A stretch of DNA of 64,000 nt from Pseudomonas helmanticensis (GTDB lineage Bacteria; Pseudomonadota; Gammaproteobacteria; Pseudomonadales; Pseudomonadaceae): positions 4,537,501 through 4,601,500 of the forward strand of contig NZ_FXUY01000001.1 of the NCBI RefSeq assembly GCF_900182985.1, given 5' to 3'. Positions within the stretch are counted from its first letter, which is position 1; each line of letters starts with the position of its first letter. Shown piece by piece: positions 8,389 to 17,854 of this stretch. A program made the position numbers and the translations under genes. Under the pieces are notes generated by a model. The model did no database searches, was not told the origin of the DNA, and was given only the letters and a program-made list of their open reading frames with translations.

Positions 8389-8407
8389 GCAAGTAATTCT
8401 TGTTAAC
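8389..8407. promoter_or_regulatory. Possible Fur box upstream of exbB
   Basis: GCAAGTAATTCTTGTTAAC resembles the Fur boxes of pseudomonads (GCAAATGATAATCATTTGC type), with 11 of 19 positions alike. It lies about 80 nt upstream of exbB and about 90 nt upstream of the divergent gene at 8497. Iron control of exbBD-tonB is well known in the genus. The assignment rests on one imperfect match. Confidence 0.4.
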
Positions 8408-8496
8408 AAAAGTAATAGAGTATCTTTTTTTCCTGCATTGCTAGCCGCTCGTCCTTTGTCGGCGCTAGTCTGTGCCTTTCCGATAGGAGTTTTTTG

Positions 8497-9354
8497 ATGT
8501 CCGCGCCTTCTGTTTTGATTGCCGGTTGTGGTGATGTCGGCAGTCGTCTGGCCGCGCAATTGCTGGCGGCCGGCTGGGAAGTTCATGGCCTGCGCCGGGA
8601 CATTTCCAAGCTGCCTGACGGTGTCATCGGCGTTGCCGGCGACCTGTTCAACGAAGACTGCCCGGCGACCTGGCCGGTGGGGGCGGTGGATTACCTGGTG
8701 TATTGCGCAGCAGCGACTGATCACGATGAAGCCGGTTACCGCGCAGCTTATGTGCAGGGTCTGCAGAATGTGCTGAGCTGGCTGGATGACTACGGGCAAA
8801 CACCTGAACGGCTGATCTTCGTTTCCAGCAGCAGTGTGTACGGGCAGCAGGGGGGGGAGTGGGTTGACGAGACATCGGCAACGGTCGCCGCCGGTTATTC
8901 CGGACGGCTGATGCTCGAAGCGGAGCAAGTTGCCCTCAATAGCGGGATCCCGGCGAGCATCCTGCGCCTGACCGGTATTTACGGCCCGGGCCGCGAATGG
9001 CTGCTGACTCAGGTGCGTCGCGGTTATCGCGTGGCGGTTGAGCCGCCGCTGTATGGCAACCGGATCCATGCTGACGACGCCGCCGGGTTGCTGGCATTTC
9101 TGCTGGAGAAAGATCGGCAGGGCGTGAAGCTGGAGGATTTCTATATTGGCGTTGACGATGCGCCGGCACCGTTGGCGGAAGTAGTCGGATGGCTGCGTGA
9201 ATACCTGGGCGTAACCGAATGGGCCGACGATGCCAGTGTGCGGCGCACGGGCAGCAAGCGTTGCAGCAATGAGCGGGCGAAAGCCTTGGGCTGGACGCCG
9301 AAGTACCCAACCTATCGCGAAGGTTACGCCGCGATCCTCGAAGGTAAATGCTGA
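8497..9354 (+). CDS. NAD(P)-binding epimerase/dehydratase-like protein
   Basis: This 285-residue extended-SDR-type protein opens with a Rossmann nucleotide-binding motif (VLIAGCGDVGSRLA, residues 6-19). It contains 'LIFVSSSSVYGQQGG', where the Ser/Tyr region of epimerases lies. The usual YxxxK motif is not obvious; 'AGYSGRLMLEAEQ' occupies that position, so catalytic competence is uncertain. The GCGDVG variant resembles the YeeZ group of unknown substrate. The ATG at 8497 follows TAGGAGT with a 6-nt spacer, which makes it better than the TTG immediately before. It is divergent from exbB and probably monocistronic, ending at a family B repeat. Confidence 0.75.
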   Translation: MSAPSVLIAGCGDVGSRLAAQLLAAGWEVHGLRRDISKLPDGVIGVAGDLFNEDCPATWPVGAVDYLVYCAAATDHDEAGYRAAYVQGLQNVLSWLDDYGQTPERLIFVSSSSVYGQQGGEWVDETSATVAAGYSGRLMLEAEQVALNSGIPASILRLTGIYGPGREWLLTQVRRGYRVAVEPPLYGNRIHADDAAGLLAFLLEKDRQGVKLEDFYIGVDDAPAPLAEVVGWLREYLGVTEWADDASVRRTGSKRCSNERAKALGWTPKYPTYREGYAAILEGKC

Positions 9355-9376
9355 CCTTGAGACACCCCAAAACAAC

Positions 9377-9468
9377 TGTAGGAGTGAGCCTGCTCCCGAT
9401 GAGGCCATAACATTCAACACTTGTGCTGACTGTTACACCGCTATCGCGAGCAGGCTCACTCCTACAGG
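9377..9468. repeat. REP-like repeat pair, family B
   Basis: Arms GTAGGAGTGAGCCTGCTCCC and TCGCGAGCAGGCTCACTCCT are inverted around a 48-nt spacer. The pair lies between two convergent genes, ending at 9354 (+) and 9494 (-), where it could stop transcription from both sides. Confidence 0.85.
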
Positions 9469-9493
9469 GAAGGTCTGCGTTTTCAGAGGTGGA

Positions 9494-10234
9494 TTACTGC
9501 TTTTCGAGCAACCACTTGCGCTCACCAGCGGTGAACTGCGGTTGTTCGTCCGCTTGAGCGGAGTTCACCGCTTGCAGGATTTCCAGCTCTTTGCCTTTGC
9601 GCACAAAGATCCAGTTATTGCCCTGGCCGTTCTGTTGCAGCCACATGCTGTCGTTGCCGTTGCTCATCGACGCGCAATCGCCCGCCAGGCACAGGGCATA
9701 ACGATCCGCCCCCGGCAAACCGCTGACCTGGCCATCAGCCTGGAACTGCACGGTGCTGCCTTCGCCCTGGCCACTGGCGATTGTCCAGTTACCGCCCAGG
9801 TAGGCCGAATACAGCGCACGTTCGAAACTGGCACCGATCGGCGCGCCTCCCGGTACCGGGATTTGCGCACGGTCAAACAACTGTTCCGGTTCGTTCTCGC
9901 TGGCGGCCTGTTGCAGTTGCCCGCCGTCGCGTTTCAGCTCACTGGCGGAGCTGCCATAGAAGTCGACTTTCCAGGTGCCGGATTTTTCACCCAGCAGCCG
10001 TCCTTCGACGTTCTCAAAACCGTTGGTGTAGCGAGCCTGACTGGCTTTGGTGTTGACGTCCCATTCCAGATTCGGGCCGTAGGCCTGAAGCGCTTCGCGC
10101 AGGGGGCCGCCCTTGGCTGCGGCATCGATCGCCACCTGATTGATCCAGGTGCCGCTGATGTCACGGTCGGCAGGGTTGCTGGCGCAGCCGCCGAGGAAAA
10201 TGGCGAGCAGCGAGAGAGCTAGCGCTTTGCGCAT
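9494..10234 (-). CDS. Hypothetical lipoprotein
   Basis: This 246-residue protein has a lipoprotein signal peptide (MRKALALSLLAIFLGGC; lipobox LGGC with Cys17). The residue after Cys is Ala, so outer-membrane sorting is likely. The mature part has two segments that read as beta-rich domains: 'GTWKVDFYGSSASELKRDG' near 87-105 and 'NWTIASGQGEGSTVQFQADG' near 150-168. This might reflect an internal duplication. A late Cys pair (LCLAGDC) may form a disulfide. No family was recognised. It is the last gene of the minus-strand group after ridA, with a 68-nt gap. Confidence 0.7.
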   Translation of the reverse strand: MRKALALSLLAIFLGGCASNPADRDISGTWINQVAIDAAAKGGPLREALQAYGPNLEWDVNTKASQARYTNGFENVEGRLLGEKSGTWKVDFYGSSASELKRDGGQLQQAASENEPEQLFDRAQIPVPGGAPIGASFERALYSAYLGGNWTIASGQGEGSTVQFQADGQVSGLPGADRYALCLAGDCASMSNGNDSMWLQQNGQGNNWIFVRKGKELEILQAVNSAQADEQPQFTAGERKWLLEKQ

Positions 10235-10302
10235 GGTGGAATCCTTTCAAAACCTTTTCTTGCAGAGCAGTCGGCGCGGCGTTGAGGGCCGCGCCGTGCG
10301 CA

Positions 10303-10683
10303 TCACTCGATGACCAGGATGGCATCCATTTCAACTTGCGAACCCTTTGGCAGGGCAGCAACGCCGATGGCGGCGCGAGCCGGGTACGGCTGGTCGAAGT
10401 ATTTGCCCATGATCTCGTTGACCTTGGCGAAGTGGCTCAGGTCGGTGAGGAAGATGTTCAGTTTGACGATGTCCTTGAACGAACCACCGGCCGCTTCGGC
10501 CACGGCTTTGAGGTTCTCGAACACCTGGACGGTCTGGGCTTCGAAGCCTTCAACCAGTTCCATGGTTTTTGGGTCCAGAGGAATCTGACCCGACATGTAA
10601 ACGGTATTGCCAGCCTTGATCGCCTGGGAGTAAGTACCGATGGCGGCCGGGGCCTTGTCGCTGGTGATAACAGTCTTGGTCAT
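10303..10683 (-). CDS. ridA: 2-iminobutanoate/2-iminopropanoate deaminase RidA
   Basis: This 126-residue YjgF/YER057c/UK114-family protein hydrolyses reactive enamine/imine intermediates released by PLP enzymes. Family landmarks are [23 protein letters not shown], the central '[21 protein letters not shown]' region (here starting DIVKLNIF), and the active-site arginine region '[23 protein letters not shown]'. It begins 24 nt after spoT on the same strand, and this spoT-ridA neighbourhood is common in gamma-proteobacteria. A second, more diverged RidA-like gene lies at 43011 in the alanine catabolic unit. Confidence 0.93.
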   Translation of the reverse strand: MTKTVITSDKAPAAIGTYSQAIKAGNTVYMSGQIPLDPKTMELVEGFEAQTVQVFENLKAVAEAAGGSFKDIVKLNIFLTDLSHFAKVNEIMGKYFDQPYPARAAIGVAALPKGSQVEMDAILVIE

Positions 10684-10707
10684 GTATGACTCCTTGTAAT
10701 GGTTGAG

Positions 10708-12813
10708 TTATGCACGCATGCGGGTGATGCGGATCACCCCGGTCAAAGCGCGCAGTTTCTTGATCACGCGGGCCAGGTGCACACGGTCGTGGACGCTGAC
10801 CACCAACTGGACCACGCTGATGCGACCATCGCGTTCGTCCATGCTGATTTTCTCGATATTGCCGTCGGCCGCGTTGACGCTGCTGGCCAGCAACGCGATC
10901 AGGCCGCGTTGGTGTTCCAGCTCGACACGCAGTTCGACGTTGAATTCGCCGGTGACATCCTTGGCCCACGAGAGCTGGATGCATTTTTCCGGGTTGTGCC
11001 GGATTTCGCTGATGTTGCGGCAGTTGTCGAGGTGCACGACCATGCCTTTGCCCGCCGACAGGTGCCCGACAATCGGGTCGCCCGGGATCGGCGTGCAGCA
11101 CTTGGCGTAGCTGAGGACCAGGCCTTCGGTACCACGAATCGCCAGCGGGCCTTCCGGGCTTGGCAACTGTTCGCCTTCGCCGAGCAGGCGGCGGGCGACC
11201 ACGTAGGCCATGCGGTTGCCGAGGCCGATGTCTTCGAGCAGGTCTTCGATCAGTTCGAGGCGGTACTCGGTAAGCATCGCCTTGACGCGTTCGGCCGGGA
11301 TCTTCTCCAGCGAGCTGTCGAAACCGTTGAGCACCTTGTTCAGCAGACGTTCGCCGAGGCTGATGGATTCGGAGCGGCGTTGCAGTTTCAGCGCATGGCG
11401 GATGTGCGTGCGTGCCTTGCCGGTCACCACGAAATTCAGCCACGCCGGATTCGGTCGGGCGCCGGGGGCACTGACGATCTCGACCGTGGAGCCGCTTTGC
11501 AGCGGTTCGGACAGCGGCGCGAGACGACGGTTGATCCGGCAGGCGATGCAGCTGTTGCCGACGTCGGTGTGCACCGCGTAGGCGAAGTCGACCGCCGTGG
11601 AGCCTTTCGGCAGCTCCATGATCCGGCCTTTTGGCGTGAACACGTAGACCTCGTCCGGGAACAGGTCGATCTTCACGCTCTCGATGAATTCCAGCGAGTT
11701 GCCGGCACGTTGCTGCATTTCCAGCACGCCTTTGACCCACTGACGGGCGCGGGCGTGAGTGCCTTTCGGCTGCTCGTCACCGCTGGACTTGTACAGCCAA
11801 TGGGCGGCGATGCCGTTGTTGGCCATCTCTTCCATTTCGCGGGTACGGATCTGGATCTCGATCGGTACACCGTGCATGCCGAACAGCGTGGTGTGCAGCG
11901 ACTGATAGCCGTTGGCCTTGGGGATCGCGATGTAATCCTTGAAACGCCCCGGCAACGGTTTGTACAAATTGTGTACAGCGCCTAGCACGCGGTAGCAGGT
12001 ATCGACCTTGTCGACGATGATCCGGAACGCATAGACGTCCATGATCTCGTTGAAGGCCCGACGCTTGCCGCGCATTTTCTTGTAGATGCCGTAGAGGTGT
12101 TTCTGGCGACCGCTGACTTCACCCTGGATGCCGTCGATGGCGAGACAATGGCCGAGGGATTCTTCGATCTTGTTGACGATTTCCTTGCGGTTGCCCCGGG
12201 CGCGTTTGACCGCCTGGTAGATCCGCGCGGAACGCATGGGGTGCATGGCCTTGAAGCCGAGGTCTTCGAATTCGATGCGGATCGCATGCATGCCCAGCCG
12301 GTTGGCGATGGGCGCGTAGATTTCGAGGGTTTCCTTGGCGATGCGCCGGCGTTTTTCGCCGGACAGCACTTCCAGCGTGCGCATGTTGTGCAGGCGGTCG
12401 GCGAGCTTGACCAGGATCACGCGAATGTCGCGCGCCATGGCCATGGCCATTTTCTGGAAGTTTTCCGCCTGGGCTTCGGCCTTGGTCTCGAAGTTCATCT
12501 GGGTCAGTTTGCTGACCCCGTCGACCAGTTCGGCCACGGTTTCACCGAACTGCGCTTGCAGCGCTTCTTTGGCGATACCGGTGTCTTCGATCACGTCATG
12601 CAGCATCGCAGCCATCAAACTCTGATGGTCCATGTGCATGTCGGCAAGAATATTCGCCACGGCAAGGGGGTGCGTGACGTACGCCTCGCCACTGCGACGG
12701 CGTTGACCGTCATGGGCTTGTTCGGCGTAGAAATACGCTCGGCGGACCAGGTTGACCTGGTCGTTGCCGAGGTAGGTCGATAAGCGATCGGCGAGGGCGT
12801 CTATGCTCGGCAT
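10708..12813 (-). CDS. spoT: Bifunctional (p)ppGpp synthetase/hydrolase SpoT
   Basis: This 701-residue alarmone enzyme has an N-terminal HD hydrolase domain with HDVIEDT (His72-Asp73). A synthetase domain follows with GRFKDYIAIPKANGYQS; RFKD is the motif form of the bifunctional SpoT type rather than RelA. Next come a TGS domain ('DEVYVFTPKGRIMELPKGST'), a zinc-finger-like region ('YAKCCTPIPGDPIVG'), and a C-terminal ACT domain ending ALTGVIRITRMRA. The HD residues are intact, so hydrolase activity is expected. It lies after rpoZ on the same strand, the classical gmk-rpoZ-spoT order. Confidence 0.97.
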   Translation of the reverse strand: MPSIDALADRLSTYLGNDQVNLVRRAYFYAEQAHDGQRRRSGEAYVTHPLAVANILADMHMDHQSLMAAMLHDVIEDTGIAKEALQAQFGETVAELVDGVSKLTQMNFETKAEAQAENFQKMAMAMARDIRVILVKLADRLHNMRTLEVLSGEKRRRIAKETLEIYAPIANRLGMHAIRIEFEDLGFKAMHPMRSARIYQAVKRARGNRKEIVNKIEESLGHCLAIDGIQGEVSGRQKHLYGIYKKMRGKRRAFNEIMDVYAFRIIVDKVDTCYRVLGAVHNLYKPLPGRFKDYIAIPKANGYQSLHTTLFGMHGVPIEIQIRTREMEEMANNGIAAHWLYKSSGDEQPKGTHARARQWVKGVLEMQQRAGNSLEFIESVKIDLFPDEVYVFTPKGRIMELPKGSTAVDFAYAVHTDVGNSCIACRINRRLAPLSEPLQSGSTVEIVSAPGARPNPAWLNFVVTGKARTHIRHALKLQRRSESISLGERLLNKVLNGFDSSLEKIPAERVKAMLTEYRLELIEDLLEDIGLGNRMAYVVARRLLGEGEQLPSPEGPLAIRGTEGLVLSYAKCCTPIPGDPIVGHLSAGKGMVVHLDNCRNISEIRHNPEKCIQLSWAKDVTGEFNVELRVELEHQRGLIALLASSVNAADGNIEKISMDERDGRISVVQLVVSVHDRVHLARVIKKLRALTGVIRITRMRA

Positions 12814-12870
12814 GATGATTCCTGCCGTAGGTTGTGACCCCGCGCCGTGCTACGTCGACCAGGCATAGGC

Positions 12871-13134
12871 TTAGACGGCCTCGTTGGACTCGTCCTCGAA
12901 CGCTGCGAACAGCGGTTCATCCTGGACGATTTCCTGCTCGGCGATGAACTCGTAGCTCATCAGGCCTTCAGCGATTTCACGCAGCGCTACAACGGTAGGC
13001 TTGTCGTTTTCCCACTGAACCAGTGGCTCTTTGCCGCCGGTGGCCAGTTGACGGGCACGTTTGGTAGAGAGCATGACCAGCTCAAAACGGTTTTCCACGT
13101 GGTTCAGGCAGTCTTCAACGGTTACGCGGGCCAT
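12871..13134 (-). CDS. rpoZ: RNA polymerase omega subunit
   Basis: This 87-residue protein starts [20 protein letters not shown] and contains 'LSTKRARQL', the conserved omega core that clasps the beta-prime subunit. The ATG at 13134 was chosen because it gives the family N-terminus and has GAGGA upstream. The open frame to 13191 is leader. It stands between gmk and spoT on the same strand, as in most gamma-proteobacteria, and is probably co-transcribed with spoT. Confidence 0.96.
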   Translation of the reverse strand: MARVTVEDCLNHVENRFELVMLSTKRARQLATGGKEPLVQWENDKPTVVALREIAEGLMSYEFIAEQEIVQDEPLFAAFEDESNEAV

Positions 13135-13197
13135 GGTATTCCTCGGAGCGAATGCAATATGCGCGCTGCCCGGTTGGGCGAGCGGACTCAACAGTTT

Positions 13198-13234
13198 AAA
13201 AAATCACCAGCGATTAGGGAAGCGCTGATTTTTT
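13198..13234 (-). terminator. Probable terminator between gmk and rpoZ
   Basis: On the minus strand a CAGCG/CGCTG stem, extended by an A/T-rich arm, ends in TTTTTT. A second hairpin, CTGCAAG/CTTGCAG at 13254-13282, lies just upstream. Some transcripts probably read through into rpoZ-spoT. Confidence 0.55.
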
Positions 13235-13301
13235 AACCAAGCTCTTCAACGCGCTGCAAGTGCCAATGTAAAGCGCTTGCAGGCGTTTTGGGAAGTGCTG
13301 A

Positions 13302-13934
<633 letters not shown>

Positions 13935-14798
13935 TTACTCAATATTCTGCACTTGTTCGCGCATCTGCTCGATCAACACCTTGAGGTTGACGGCGGCTTG
14001 GGTGCTGCGCGGATCGAAGGCCTTGGAGCCCAGTGTGTTGGCTTCGCGGTTGAGCTCCTGCATCAGGAAGTCCAGGCGACGCCCGGCCGCTCCGCCGGAC
14101 TTGAGCACCCGGCGAACTTCGATGATGTGGGTGCTCAACCGATCCAGTTCTTCGGCCACGTCGCTCTTTTGCGCGAGCATGACCATTTCCTGTTCCAGGC
14201 GCTGCGGATCCATCTCCGCCTTCATGTCGGCAAAGCGGTCGAGGACTTTCTGGCGTTGGGTGGCGAGCATCTGTGGCACTAGCTCGCGCAGGGTCACGAC
14301 GTCTTCTTCAATCGAAGTCAGACGCTCGTTGATCAACCGCGCCAGCTCCGCGCCTTCGCGCTCGCGGCCGGCTTTCAGCTCTTTCAGGCCTTGATTGAAC
14401 AGCGCCAGCGCATCGGCGTTCAGCGCCTGTGGATCGCTCGCATCGGCGACCAGTACGCCGGGCCAGGCCAACACTTCCAGCGGGTTCAAGGCGGCCGGGT
14501 TCTTGATCAGGCCGGCGACGGTCTCGGCGGCGGCCACCAGTTGCGCGGCGCGCTCGCGATCGACTTGCAACGGCTTGCCGGTGCTTTCTTCAGTGAAACG
14601 CAACGTGCATTCCAGTTTGCCGCGCGACAGGCCTTGGCGCAGTGCTTCACGCACGGCGCCTTCGAGATCGCGAAACGACTCCGGCAGGCGCAGGTGCGGT
14701 TCCAGATAGCGGCTGTTGACCGAGCGCAATTCCCAGCTCAGGGTGCCCTGGGCGCCGGCTTTCTCGACGCGGGCGAAGGCGGTCATGCTGTGCACCAT
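13935..14798 (-). CDS. yicC: YicC/YloC family endoribonuclease
   Basis: This 287-residue protein begins MVHSMTAFARVE, the conserved YicC start, and ends with the DUF1732-type C-terminal region ('LDFLMQELNREANTLGSKA'). E. coli YicC and B. subtilis YloC are reported to be RNA endonucleases. The ATG at 14798 has GAGG 8 nt upstream. The frame is open much further upstream, but that region is antisense to rph. It heads the yicC-gmk unit and is divergent from rph. Confidence 0.92.
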   Translation of the reverse strand: MVHSMTAFARVEKAGAQGTLSWELRSVNSRYLEPHLRLPESFRDLEGAVREALRQGLSRGKLECTLRFTEESTGKPLQVDRERAAQLVAAAETVAGLIKNPAALNPLEVLAWPGVLVADASDPQALNADALALFNQGLKELKAGREREGAELARLINERLTSIEEDVVTLRELVPQMLATQRQKVLDRFADMKAEMDPQRLEQEMVMLAQKSDVAEELDRLSTHIIEVRRVLKSGGAAGRRLDFLMQELNREANTLGSKAFDPRSTQAAVNLKVLIEQMREQVQNIE

Positions 14799-15025
14799 GG
14801 CGGTAACCTCGCAATGCAGATCGGCGCGAAACGAGGGTTCCGCGAGCGCGATATCAATGAATTCATGCCGACAGGCAGCAAAGGCGCAGGATTGTAGCGC
14901 AGTGCGGCGAATGCGCCCAAACACACGGTGTGACAAAGGGCTGCAGCCCGTCGGCAATGCGCGTTTCACCGGCCTCGGTGAGCCGCCGAAATTTTTAACA
15001 AGTGCCCAGTTGCGGTGCGCCGCTC

Positions 15026-15031
15026 TATAAT
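15026..15031 (+). promoter_or_regulatory. -10 element of rph
   Basis: A perfect TATAAT lies 38 nt upstream of the rph start. No good -35 hexamer lies at the normal distance. The rest of the 14799-15068 gap between the divergent yicC and rph shows only GC-rich sequence. Confidence 0.5.
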
Positions 15032-15068
15032 GCTCGGCAGTTTTCCGTCCCCAGTACAGGTATTCCCT

Positions 15069-15791
15069 ATGAAACGTCCAAGTGGTCGCGCTGCCGATCA
15101 GCTCCGCTCGATCCGCATTACCCGCAACTACACCAAACACGCCGAGGGATCTGTACTGGTCGAATTCGGTGATACCAAGGTCATCTGCACCGTCAGCGTC
15201 GAAAACGGCGTGCCGCGTTTCCTTAAAGGCCAGGGCCAGGGTTGGTTGACCGCCGAGTACGGCATGCTGCCGCGCGCCACCGGCGAGCGAAACCAGCGTG
15301 AAGCCAGCCGTGGCAAGCAGGGTGGTCGTACCCTGGAAATCCAGCGTTTGATCGGCCGTTCCCTGCGCGCTGCGCTGGACATGTCGAAACTGGGCGACGT
15401 CACTCTGTACGTCGACTGCGACGTGATCCAGGCTGACGGCGGCACCCGCACCGCATCCATCACCGGCGCCATGGTTGCTCTGGTTGACGCATTGAAAGTG
15501 ATCAAGAAGCGCGGTGGCCTGAAAGGTGGCGACCCGCTCAAGCAAATGATCGCTGCGGTGTCGGTCGGCATGTATCAGGGCGAACCCGTGCTGGATCTGG
15601 ACTATCTTGAAGATTCCGCTGCCGAGACTGACCTCAACGTCGTCATGACCAGCACCGGTGGTTTCATCGAAGTGCAGGGCACCGCCGAAGGTGCACCGTT
15701 CCAGCCTGAAGACCTCAACGCCATGCTGGAACTGGCCAAGAAAGGCATGAACGAAATCTTCGAACTGCAAAAATCCGCACTGGCTGACTGA
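15069..15791 (+). CDS. rph: Ribonuclease PH
   Basis: This 240-residue phosphorolytic 3'-5' exoribonuclease trims tRNA 3' ends. It begins [13 protein letters not shown] and has the family core [20 protein letters not shown], with the phosphate-binding arginines, and '[19 protein letters not shown]'. The ATG at 15069 matches the family start; upstream codons to 15015 are leader. No truncation is seen, unlike the frameshifted rph of some E. coli K-12 strains. A DUF4870 gene follows 28 nt later. Confidence 0.97.
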   Translation: MKRPSGRAADQLRSIRITRNYTKHAEGSVLVEFGDTKVICTVSVENGVPRFLKGQGQGWLTAEYGMLPRATGERNQREASRGKQGGRTLEIQRLIGRSLRAALDMSKLGDVTLYVDCDVIQADGGTRTASITGAMVALVDALKVIKKRGGLKGGDPLKQMIAAVSVGMYQGEPVLDLDYLEDSAAETDLNVVMTSTGGFIEVQGTAEGAPFQPEDLNAMLELAKKGMNEIFELQKSALAD

Positions 15792-15819
15792 ACCGATTCA
15801 TAACCGCAAGGAGTCCGCG

Positions 15820-16188
15820 ATGAGTGATGAGCAAGAGCTGCTGCCCAAGCCGAGCCAGGAGGTTCGCCAGTGGGCGATGTTTTGTCACTTGTCCGCCTTG
15901 CTGGGGATCTGGATTCCGTTCGGCACGTTGATCGGGCCGCTGATCCTCTGGCAGATGAAACGCGAGACGGACCCGTTCATCGATGCGCAGGGTAAAGAAG
16001 CTTTGAATTTTCAGATCACCGTGGCGATTGCTTCGGCGATTTGTTTCCTGCTGATGGTGCTGATTATTGGCTTCTTCCTGTTTGGCCTGTTGGCCATCGG
16101 CGCGCTGATTTTGACCATTATTGCTGGTGTGAAGGCTAACGAAGGGTTTCCGTATCGTTATCCGTTTACCTGGCGGCTGATCAAATAA
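15820..16188 (+). CDS. DUF4870 membrane protein
   Basis: This 122-residue small inner-membrane protein has three hydrophobic segments: about 'MFCHLSALLGIWIPFGTLIG', 'ITVAIASAICFLLMVLIIGF' and 'LFGLLAIGALILTIIAGVKA'. The signature 'DPFIDAQGKEALNFQITV' is typical of DUF4870 (Tic20-like) proteins. Function is unknown. It is probably co-transcribed with rph, and a strong terminator follows at 16217. Confidence 0.88.
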   Translation: MSDEQELLPKPSQEVRQWAMFCHLSALLGIWIPFGTLIGPLILWQMKRETDPFIDAQGKEALNFQITVAIASAICFLLMVLIIGFFLFGLLAIGALILTIIAGVKANEGFPYRYPFTWRLIK

Positions 16189-16216
16189 ATAATTTTATCG
16201 CAGTTTGCAATGATTT

Positions 16217-16250
16217 AAAAAATGCCCTGACATGTCAGGGCATTTTTATT
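16217..16250 (+). terminator. Rho-independent terminator after the DUF4870 gene
   Basis: AAATGCCCTGACATGTCAGGGCATTT is a perfect palindrome of 13 bp per arm without a separate loop, flanked by A and T runs. It can work in both directions. Confidence 0.88.
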
Positions 16251-16254
16251 TTTG

Positions 16255-16564
16255 CAACTAACTTGGCCGACTTTCGTGTGTAGGAAATTTCTGATGGCGA
16301 TGGTTATTTTGAATTCCGTATAAATTCCGCAGTTACATATCTAGTCACAACTGCAGGCGCCGGTGCTAGCCAAGGGCCTTGGCAATGGGCTTTGGCGGTT
16401 GTTAAAGTTGCCCGGCGTAATATTGCTCCTGAAATATTTCGATATGTTCAAGCCATCGAAGGCTCTTGAATTTCTTAGTAATCAGTGTTGAGACAATCAG
16501 CCGGTTCATGAGGCGTGCCCAGGTAAAAAGTTCGCCTCTGAATAAATAGCCAAGAATTATCCAA
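16255..16564 (+). other. AT-richer non-coding region upstream of gltS
   Basis: About 310 nt hold no open frame of note. The base composition is visibly more AT-rich than in the flanking genes. It should contain the gltS promoter, but no convincing -35/-10 pair, sigma-54 site or repeat was found. Confidence 0.4.
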
Positions 16565-17773
16565 ATGATTCAGCTCGATTTTTACGGAACGCTAGTGGCC
16601 GCCTCCTTGGTACTTCTGCTGGGGCGCGGACTAGTTACACGTGTTGGTTTCATGCGTAGTTACAATATTCCTGAACCTGTAGCGGGTGGCCTGCTGGTTG
16701 CCTTGATCCTATTGCTGCTACGAGCATTCGATATTGAAGTGCGCTTCGATACCTCCCTGCAAACGCCGTTGATGCTGGCCTTTTTCGCCACCATCGGTCT
16801 GAGTGCGGATTTCGCCAGCCTGAAGAAAGGCGGGCGCATCGTCGGAATATTCCTGCTGGCAGTCACCGGGTTGCTGGTGGTGCAGAACGCGATGGGTATC
16901 GGCTTGGCCACCCTGCTCGGACTCGACCCATTGATGGGCCTGCTGACAGGCTCGATCACCCTGGCGGGCGGTCACGGCACCGGTGCGGCATGGGGGACGG
17001 TGTTCAGTGAGAAGTACGGTTTGGCTTCCGCCTCCGAGCTGGCGATGGCCTCTGCGACGTTCGGTCTGGTGCTGGGCGGGTTGATCGGTGGGCCGGTTGC
17101 TCGTTTACTGATCAAGCGCGTGACAGTGCCCGGCTGCAATCACCAGGAAGCGCCGCGCCTGCCAAAGGGTTTCGAGCAGCCGAACAAAGAGCGCTCGATC
17201 ACGCCATTTTCGTTTATCGAAACGTTGGCACTGATCGCTGTCAGCCTGTTGGCTGGCAATCTGTTGAATGGTCTGCTGCACGGCACCGCGTTCGAGCTGC
17301 CGACGTTCGTCTGTGTGCTGTTCGTCGGCGTGGTGCTGCGCAACGGTCTGTCGGCGCTTGGCCTGTATCAGGTGTTCGAGCGTGAAGTTTCGGTGCTGGG
17401 CAATGTCAGTCTGTCGCTGTTTCTGGCGATTGCCCTGATGTCGCTGAAGTTGTGGGATCTGGCGGCACTGGCCTTGCCGATCTTCATCATTCTGGCGGTG
17501 CAGGCGCTGGTCATGGCGCTCTTCGCGATCTTCGTGACGTTCAGGGTGATGGGTCGCAACTACGATGCCGCTGTTCTGGCTGCCGGGCATTGCGGGTTCG
17601 GTCTCGGCGCCACACCGACCGCTATTGCCAACATGCAGGCAGTGACGCAGCGCTACGGCCCTTCGCAGATTGCCTTTCTGGTGGTGCCAATGGTGGGCGC
17701 GTTCTTCATCGACATTATCAATGTCATTGTGATCAAGCTGTATCTGGCCCTGCCATTCTTCGCGGCAGTCTGA
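16565..17773 (+). CDS. gltS: Sodium/glutamate symporter GltS
   Basis: This 402-residue polytopic inner-membrane carrier takes up glutamate with Na+. It has about ten transmembrane segments in two halves. The conserved pore loops read 'GSITLAGGHGTGAAWGTVF' in the first half and 'AGHCGFGLGATPTAIANM' in the second, both hallmarks of the ESS family. The ATG at 16565 has only a weak upstream Shine-Dalgarno. It is monocistronic, bounded by the AT-rich gap and by a bidirectional terminator at 17803. It sits between the DUF4870 gene and crc. Confidence 0.94.
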   Translation: MIQLDFYGTLVAASLVLLLGRGLVTRVGFMRSYNIPEPVAGGLLVALILLLLRAFDIEVRFDTSLQTPLMLAFFATIGLSADFASLKKGGRIVGIFLLAVTGLLVVQNAMGIGLATLLGLDPLMGLLTGSITLAGGHGTGAAWGTVFSEKYGLASASELAMASATFGLVLGGLIGGPVARLLIKRVTVPGCNHQEAPRLPKGFEQPNKERSITPFSFIETLALIAVSLLAGNLLNGLLHGTAFELPTFVCVLFVGVVLRNGLSALGLYQVFEREVSVLGNVSLSLFLAIALMSLKLWDLAALALPIFIILAVQALVMALFAIFVTFRVMGRNYDAAVLAAGHCGFGLGATPTAIANMQAVTQRYGPSQIAFLVVPMVGAFFIDIINVIVIKLYLALPFFAAV

Positions 17774-17802
17774 GTTCGGATCCGGCTCGAACTGACGCGC
17801 AA

Positions 17803-17837
17803 AAAAATGCCCGCATCTTGCGATACGGGCATTTTTT
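17803..17837. terminator. Bidirectional terminator between gltS and crc
   Basis: AAATGCCCG and CGGGCATTT arms surround a short loop, with A and T runs outside. It serves the convergent gltS and crc. Confidence 0.88.
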
Positions 17838-17854
17838 CATCTGCGAATCGACGC

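Noticed and set aside
8308..9420. N-terminal extension of exbB by about 370 codons
   Set aside because: The frame is open by chance across the intergenic region and antisense to the gene at 8497. The ATG at 8307 gives a clean signal peptide.
14799..15770. N-terminal extension of yicC
   Set aside because: The extension is antisense to rph. The conserved YicC start MVHSMTAFA lies at 14798 behind GAGG.
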